Source: Peptococcaceae bacterium
Lineage (GTDB): Bacteria; Bacillota; Desulfotomaculia; Desulfotomaculales; Desulfocucumaceae
Assembly: GCA_013336365.1 (NCBI GenBank)
Contig: JAAXTT010000018.1
Location: 1 to 17,908 of the forward strand
Length of the DNA: 17,908 nucleotides
Direction of reading: 5' to 3'
Shown: positions 13,599 to 17,908 of the stretch, in pieces
Layout: each line of letters begins with the position of its first letter
Numbering within the stretch: the stretch's first letter is position 1
Notes under the pieces: model-generated
What the model saw: the letters and a program-made list of their open reading frames with translations, nothing else
Told to the model about the DNA's origin: nothing
The model's database searches: none
Translations under genes and position numbers: made by a program

Positions 13599-14375
13599 AT
13601 GGTTCAGGAAAATGAGGATATTGTTGACGAAAAAGAAGCTGAGTCGAGTAATAAGAATAATCTTGCCACAGCTGTCAATGAATTGTTTGGTTTAGGCAGA
13701 AAGAAAAAAGGTATTATAGATGACGAGGATATTGTTGAAGAGGTTGCAAATAACAATCCCGGCAACAGATACACAGGTTTTAGAAATGAGGAAATAAAAC
13801 CAATGAGCAATATTCCACCCAAGTATCCCTTTGTCGGTAGCTCAAAGAGGGAAAGTATAATTCTTGAAGATACAGTAATCCAGGGAGAAATCCAGTCAGC
13901 AAACGATATTAGCATTGCCGGTAATGTCAAGGGCAATGTCAGTGTTGAGGGAGATATTATTTTAACCGGAAAAATATATGGCAATGTTAAGGGAAACAGG
14001 ATTTCAATAAAGGATGGCTTTGTTGAAGGCAATATATCCGGAAAGCTGGATGTGACCCTTATGGGCAATGCCACTGTAATCGGGGATATTCAGGCGGAGA
14101 ACTTTGTTTCAGCCGGCAAGGTAAAGGGTAATGTTAATGCTACAAATTCTGTGTCATTAAAGAACCCAGCTATTTTGTACGGGAACATAGATGCTAGAAC
14201 CTTGAAGCTGGAGGAAGGGGTTATTGTTAATGGAAAAATCAGCATAACTACTGAAATGTCCTTTGAAGATGTCTTTGAGGATGTTCCTTCCAAAAACTAC
14301 AAGGAAGTAGTAATTGATGAAATTTCTTTAATGTCTCTAGACTCAGAGGAAGATGATGACAGTGAGGACATATAG
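13599..14375 (+). CDS. Bactofilin-family polymer-forming cytoskeletal protein
   Basis: A 258-residue cytoskeletal protein. The central region (about 85-215) is a bactofilin beta-helix with repeating turns such as VIQGEIQSANDISIAGNVKG and GNVKGNRISIKDG, where Gly/Asn and hydrophobic residues recur about every 16-18 residues. The first 80 residues are acidic and probably disordered, and the C-terminal tail (SLDSEEDDDSEDI) is strongly acidic. Bactofilins assemble without nucleotide and often scaffold cell-wall enzymes; the polysaccharide deacetylase upstream fits that theme. The ATG follows GAGGTGAT by about 3 bases. The N-terminal extension is longer than in short bactofilins of 120-180 residues. 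Confidence 0.9.
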   Translation: MVQENEDIVDEKEAESSNKNNLATAVNELFGLGRKKKGIIDDEDIVEEVANNNPGNRYTGFRNEEIKPMSNIPPKYPFVGSSKRESIILEDTVIQGEIQSANDISIAGNVKGNVSVEGDIILTGKIYGNVKGNRISIKDGFVEGNISGKLDVTLMGNATVIGDIQAENFVSAGKVKGNVNATNSVSLKNPAILYGNIDARTLKLEEGVIVNGKISITTEMSFEDVFEDVPSKNYKEVVIDEISLMSLDSEEDDDSEDI

Positions 14376-14415
14376 AGACCCAGATAAGATAAGCCATTAA
14401 CATTAAAATCTATAT

Positions 14416-14484
14416 CAGACACCTATCAGTATTGGATGACAATATCAACGTCAATATGGACGTTATTGTACTGATAGGTGTTTG
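14416..14484 (+). terminator. Long imperfect hairpin after the bactofilin gene
   Basis: ACACCTATCAGTA (14419-14431) pairs perfectly with TACTGATAGGTGT (14469-14481), and three further pairs extend the base. Inside, CAATA (14440-14444) pairs with TATTG (14464-14468), and the ACGTC stem closes a 6-nt loop. The left arm has an 8-nt bulge. A broken T-rich stretch (TTTGTTAT) follows. It may terminate the bactofilin transcript or be part of the leader of the next gene. Confidence 0.4.
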
Positions 14485-14506
14485 TTATAGATATCTATAA
14501 CAAACA
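14479..14506. promoter_or_regulatory. 28-bp perfect palindrome, candidate operator
   Basis: A perfect inverted repeat with half-site TGTTTGTTATAGAT, centred between 14492 and 14493 and ending 9 bp before the ribosome site of the cyclic-di-GMP gene. It shares its left edge with the hairpin at 14416-14484. Its symmetry suits a dimeric repressor operator or a small RNA hairpin; no T run follows it. Confidence 0.45.
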
Positions 14507-14533
14507 TATGGCAAAAAGGGGTTGTTTATTTTA

Positions 14534-17500
14534 TTGAACAATGATTTTTATAAAAAGATAATTGAAGAGTTTCCTATAGGATATGCTTATCACAAGATTA
14601 TTTGTGATCAAGAAGGACTGCCCATTGATTATGAGTATATTGAGGTAAACCCGGCCTTTGCAGAGCTAACCGGTCTTAATATTTCTGACATCAATGGGAA
14701 AAGACTATCGGAGATATTTTCCGGATCTGATGATAATGAATTTGACTGGATTAAATTCTATGGAAGAGTTGCTATTGACAGAGATGTGGTAGAGTTTGAT
14801 ATGTTTTCAGAGAGATTAAATAGGTGGTTTAGGATCTATGCCTATTCTCCTGAAAAATATTATTTTATCACTATTTTTATGAATATCACCAAGGAAATGA
14901 GAGGTCTTGAGGAAAACAAGACTATTCTTACTGCTCTTACTGATATAGTTCTTGAGCTGGATAAGAATCAAAGGGTAAGAAATATCATTGTTACTGATGA
15001 CAATATTTTATTTCTGCCTAAAAAAGACATTATTGGCAGAAATATCAAGGATATTTTCCCTGAAGAAATAAAAGAACCATTGTCTACTGCTCTGAAGGAT
15101 GCTTTTGATTATGGAGATAAAAGGTCATTTATTTGCAATTCTATTGTACCAGAGGATGACAGGTGGTTTAATATTGATGTCAGCTATCTGACAGGAGAGA
15201 ACAATAAACGGTATATTGTTAGTATCAGTAATGTTACGGACAGAAAGATGCTTCAGGATGAACTGCTTAAAAAAACTGTGGAGCTGGAAAGCTTCTTTGA
15301 TATAAATCTTGATTTGCTGTGCATTGCTGACCTAGAAGGCAACTTTATAAAGGTTAATAAAGAGTGGGAAAGTGTTCTGGGATATAGTAAGGAAGTTCTG
15401 GAAAAAATGAAGTTCCTGGATTTTATCCACCCGGAGGATTTGGATTCTACTATAGAGTCTATCGATAAATTAGCTAAAAATAAAAAGATATTTAATTTCG
15501 TAAACAGATATCGCTGCATAGATGGTTCCTATCGCTTTGTTGAATGGCGCTCTCACCCGGCAGGTGGTCTTATTTATGCTGCGGCTCGGGATATTACGGA
15601 AAGTAAGCAGGCAGAGGCCAATATTATTAAATTATCTCAGGAATATGAGACTGTTTTTAACAGTACCCAGGATAGTATGTTTTTAGTTGAGGTTCTGGAA
15701 ACGGACAGCTTTAGATATATTAGAAATAATAAAAGTCATCAGGAAAGTACCGGTCTTATATTGAACGGAAAAACACCCCAAGAGTTGCTTGGAAAAAGCA
15801 TGGGAGCTCTGATTGCAAGCAACTATAGCCGTTGTGTACGAGAGGCTGTTCCTATAGTATATGAAGAGGATTTGACGATAAAAGGGGTCAATAGAATTTG
15901 GAGTACCTCTTTAACTCCTGTTTTTGACGTTGACAGAGTGGTTTATATTGTGGGCTCAAGCCAGGACATTACAGCTAGGAAGATAGCCGAGGAGGCGTTG
16001 AAAAGGAGTCATGAAAGGATAGCTAATATTCTCGAGGGTACCAATGTAGGAACCTGGGAATGGAATGTTCAGACGGGAGAAGCGCTGTTCAATGAGCGCT
16101 GGGCCGAGATAATCGGTTATTCACTGGATGAATTAAGGCCGGTCAGCATTGAGACCTGGTTAAAATTTGTGCATCCCGATGATCTGGAGGCCTCCCAAGA
16201 GCAGCTTAGCAGAGTTTTTTCCAAAACCAAGGAGTACTATGATATTGAATGTCGGATGCTGCACAAAAATGGCAGTATTGTCTGGGTTAATGACAGAGGA
16301 AAGGTTGTTTCCTGGACAGAGGATGGAAAACCTTTATTAATGAGTGGTACTCACATCGATATTACCCAGAGAAAAAGTATGGAAAGCTGGATTTTTTCAG
16401 AAAAAGAGAGACTGAAAACAACCTTGCTGTCAATCGGGGATGGAGTTATTTCGGTGGACAGACAAGGCAATATTGTATTGATAAACGAAGTGGCAGAGCA
16501 GCTGACGGGTTGGAGTCAGGAGGATGCTTTTGGAAGGCCACTGGAAGAGGTATTTAATATTGTCAATGAACTTAGCCGTAAAAAATGCGATAATCCGGTA
16601 AAGCAGGTGATGGAAAGAGGCGAAATAATAGAGCTGGCAAATCACACCATATTAATATCCAAGGATGGTATTGAAAGGCCGATTGAGGACAGCGCCGCAC
16701 CTATCAAAGACGAGTGCGGTCATATAAGTGGAGTTGTCCTGGTTTTCAGGGATTTTACCGAGAAGAAGGAGCGACAGGAAAAAATAGAATTTTTAAGCTT
16801 TCATGACCAGTTGACCGGACTTTATAACAGAAGATTTTTTGAGGAAGAGCTAAAAAGACTGGATACTGTGAGGAATCTTCCAATTTCTCTGATATTAATT
16901 GATGTGAACGGGCTTAAGCTGGTTAATGATGCTTTTGGTCATAAATTCGGAGACGAGCTTTTGGTGAGGGTGTCTCAATTAATTGCAAAGGAATGCCGAG
17001 AGGATGAGATCATAGCTAGAATTGGCGGAGATGAATTTATTTTGCTACTGTCAAAAACTGATTTCAGCCAGGCTAAGGAGATCGGAAAAAGGATTAACGA
17101 TCAGATAAATATCGAGAAAATTGGTTCAGTCAATCTATCCATATCCTATGGCTGTGGAACAAAAAGCACTGATTTCGAGGATGTATCCGATGTTTTTAAA
17201 AGAGCGGAGGATAAAATGTACCAACATAAGCTGTCAGAAAAAAGTAGCATCAGATATGAAACTATAAAGGTTATTATTAAATCTTTATATGAAAAAAATG
17301 CCAGAGAACAAAGACATTCAATAAGAGTCAGCCAAATTTGTTCAGATATAGGCAGGGCTATGGGACTTGATCAGGATCATGTCAGTGAACTGTCAACAGC
17401 GGGATTGCTTCATGATATCGGTAAAATTGCCATTGAGGATAAGATTTTAAATAAGCTGGGCAGTCTTAAGGAATGTGAGTGGAAGGAAGTAAAACGACAT

Positions 17501-17809
17501 CCTCAGGTAGGGTATAGTATTCTAAGCTCATTAAATGAATACGCTCCCTTGGCAGAGTACGTTTTAGCCCACCATGAAAGACTTGACGGAAGTGGCTATC
17601 CCAAGGGACTAAAAAGAGAAGACATACCCTGGGAGGCAAGGATCATCACCATTGCTGATGCTTATGATGCCATGACCGGTGAAAAAACCTATGGGAAGTC
17701 TTTGAGTGTGGATGAGGCTATCGGGGAGTTAAAAAGAAATGCGGGCACGCAATTCGATGAGGAAATCGCCAAGATTTTTGTGGAAAAGGTTTTGGAGCAG
17801 TCTTGGTAA
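14534..17809 (+). CDS. Multi-PAS GGDEF and HD-GYP cyclic-di-GMP signalling protein
   Basis: Cytoplasmic sensor of 1091 residues with both synthesis and breakdown modules for cyclic di-GMP. Six PAS-like domains lie at about 8-115, 128-235, 247-362, 370-485, 495-615 and 627-745. The GGDEF domain (about 752-908) has DQLTGLYNRR and an intact GGDEF at 831-835; the inhibitory I-site position reads RxxE (REDE), not RxxD. The HD-GYP domain (about 920-1085) has HDIGK at 960-964 and HHERLDGSGYP at 1013-1023, all metal and signature residues present, so both activities are possible. I see no membrane segment. I start at TTG 14534, 12 bases after AAGGGG; TTG 14522 in frame abuts that site and is less likely. 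A chemoreceptor gene follows 30 bp later. Confidence 0.93.
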   Translation: MNNDFYKKIIEEFPIGYAYHKIICDQEGLPIDYEYIEVNPAFAELTGLNISDINGKRLSEIFSGSDDNEFDWIKFYGRVAIDRDVVEFDMFSERLNRWFRIYAYSPEKYYFITIFMNITKEMRGLEENKTILTALTDIVLELDKNQRVRNIIVTDDNILFLPKKDIIGRNIKDIFPEEIKEPLSTALKDAFDYGDKRSFICNSIVPEDDRWFNIDVSYLTGENNKRYIVSISNVTDRKMLQDELLKKTVELESFFDINLDLLCIADLEGNFIKVNKEWESVLGYSKEVLEKMKFLDFIHPEDLDSTIESIDKLAKNKKIFNFVNRYRCIDGSYRFVEWRSHPAGGLIYAAARDITESKQAEANIIKLSQEYETVFNSTQDSMFLVEVLETDSFRYIRNNKSHQESTGLILNGKTPQELLGKSMGALIASNYSRCVREAVPIVYEEDLTIKGVNRIWSTSLTPVFDVDRVVYIVGSSQDITARKIAEEALKRSHERIANILEGTNVGTWEWNVQTGEALFNERWAEIIGYSLDELRPVSIETWLKFVHPDDLEASQEQLSRVFSKTKEYYDIECRMLHKNGSIVWVNDRGKVVSWTEDGKPLLMSGTHIDITQRKSMESWIFSEKERLKTTLLSIGDGVISVDRQGNIVLINEVAEQLTGWSQEDAFGRPLEEVFNIVNELSRKKCDNPVKQVMERGEIIELANHTILISKDGIERPIEDSAAPIKDECGHISGVVLVFRDFTEKKERQEKIEFLSFHDQLTGLYNRRFFEEELKRLDTVRNLPISLILIDVNGLKLVNDAFGHKFGDELLVRVSQLIAKECREDEIIARIGGDEFILLLSKTDFSQAKEIGKRINDQINIEKIGSVNLSISYGCGTKSTDFEDVSDVFKRAEDKMYQHKLSEKSSIRYETIKVIIKSLYEKNAREQRHSIRVSQICSDIGRAMGLDQDHVSELSTAGLLHDIGKIAIEDKILNKLGSLKECEWKEVKRHPQVGYSILSSLNEYAPLAEYVLAHHERLDGSGYPKGLKREDIPWEARIITIADAYDAMTGEKTYGKSLSVDEAIGELKRNAGTQFDEEIAKIFVEKVLEQSW

Positions 17810-17839
17810 TTATTTTAGATTTGTGGAGGCATAATTAAG

Positions 17840-17908
17840 GTGGGATATTTTTTAAATCTAAAAACCGGGAGCAAGCTTTTGGTCAGCTTTTTTGTGGTTG
17901 CCCTTATT
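17840..17908 (+). CDS. N-terminus of a probable methyl-accepting chemotaxis protein, cut by the window edge
   Basis: Only 23 codons are present, from GTG 17840 with GGAGG 10 bases upstream. The residues begin MGYFLNLKTGSKLLVSFF and go on into a hydrophobic run, the usual start of bacterial chemoreceptors (short 'NLKxGxKLLxSF' lead, then the first membrane helix). A histidine kinase or diguanylate cyclase sensor could begin in a similar way, so the assignment is tentative. It lies 30 bp after the cyclic-di-GMP gene in the same direction. Confidence 0.6.
   Translation, partial: MGYFLNLKTGSKLLVSFFVVALI

Noticed and set aside
13604..14074. Long open frame on the minus strand opposite the bactofilin gene
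   Set aside because: It has no ribosome site or family signature and is explained by the repetitive codon pattern of the bactofilin on the plus strand.
14376..14533. Cyclic-di-GMP riboswitch before the GGDEF/HD-GYP gene
   Set aside because: The conserved GGGCAAACC-type and tetraloop receptor segments of class I are absent and I see no class II core; only inverted repeats are present.

Overview
The window reads as a chromosomal segment of a low-to-moderate GC Firmicute, most likely an anaerobic clostridium (Peptococcaceae-like or another acetogenic/syntrophic lineage). The evidence is strong Shine-Dalgarno sites, frequent TTG/GTG starts, a selenocysteine formate dehydrogenase with a bacterial SECIS hairpin, and a large PAS/GGDEF/HD-GYP protein followed by a chemoreceptor. 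The genus cannot be fixed from sequence alone. I see no transposase, phage gene, CRISPR array, rRNA or tRNA.

Layout. (1) 1-1884, minus strand: an OmpR-type response regulator and its histidine kinase, the kinase running off the left edge. Divergent from them is a small membrane-anchored protein (2040-2603). The 155-bp gap between them holds two oppositely oriented copies of an 18-bp two-half-site box, each ending 10 bp before a -10 element, which looks like a shared autoregulated control region. (2) 2604-3304: a 46-bp perfect palindrome, a PhnA-family zinc-ribbon protein and a 38-residue lysine-rich protein. (3) 3305-9021: a leader with a strong intrinsic terminator and a possible antiterminator, then mobB, a selenocysteine formate dehydrogenase (one CDS read through UGA at 5132-5134) and two molybdopterin-binding MoeA/MogA-type proteins. 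This is a molybdenum/tungsten formate dehydrogenase and cofactor locus. (4) 9076-10854: an unusual protein with an N-terminal YkgJ-like cysteine domain and three PAS domains but no output domain. (5) 10923-12613: a small possibly RNase H-fold protein, a lipoprotein thermonuclease and two tandem FluC/CrcB fluoride channel subunits. (6) 12692-14375: a membrane-anchored polysaccharide deacetylase, probably on a leaderless mRNA, and a bactofilin. (7) 14376-17908: a structured intergenic region with a 28-bp perfect palindrome, a six-PAS GGDEF/HD-GYP cyclic-di-GMP protein, and the first 23 codons of a probable methyl-accepting chemotaxis protein.

How they fit together. Group 3 is the clearest functional unit. 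MobB and the two molybdopterin-binding proteins plausibly supply or insert the bis-MGD cofactor into the adjacent formate dehydrogenase, and the leader terminator suggests transcription attenuation. Groups 1, 4 and 7 are signalling genes. Group 6 is envelope or cytoskeleton related. The most worthwhile novelty candidates are the mirrored regulator boxes, the attenuator-like leader of the formate dehydrogenase locus, the divergent MoeA-like pair, and the YkgJ-PAS protein.
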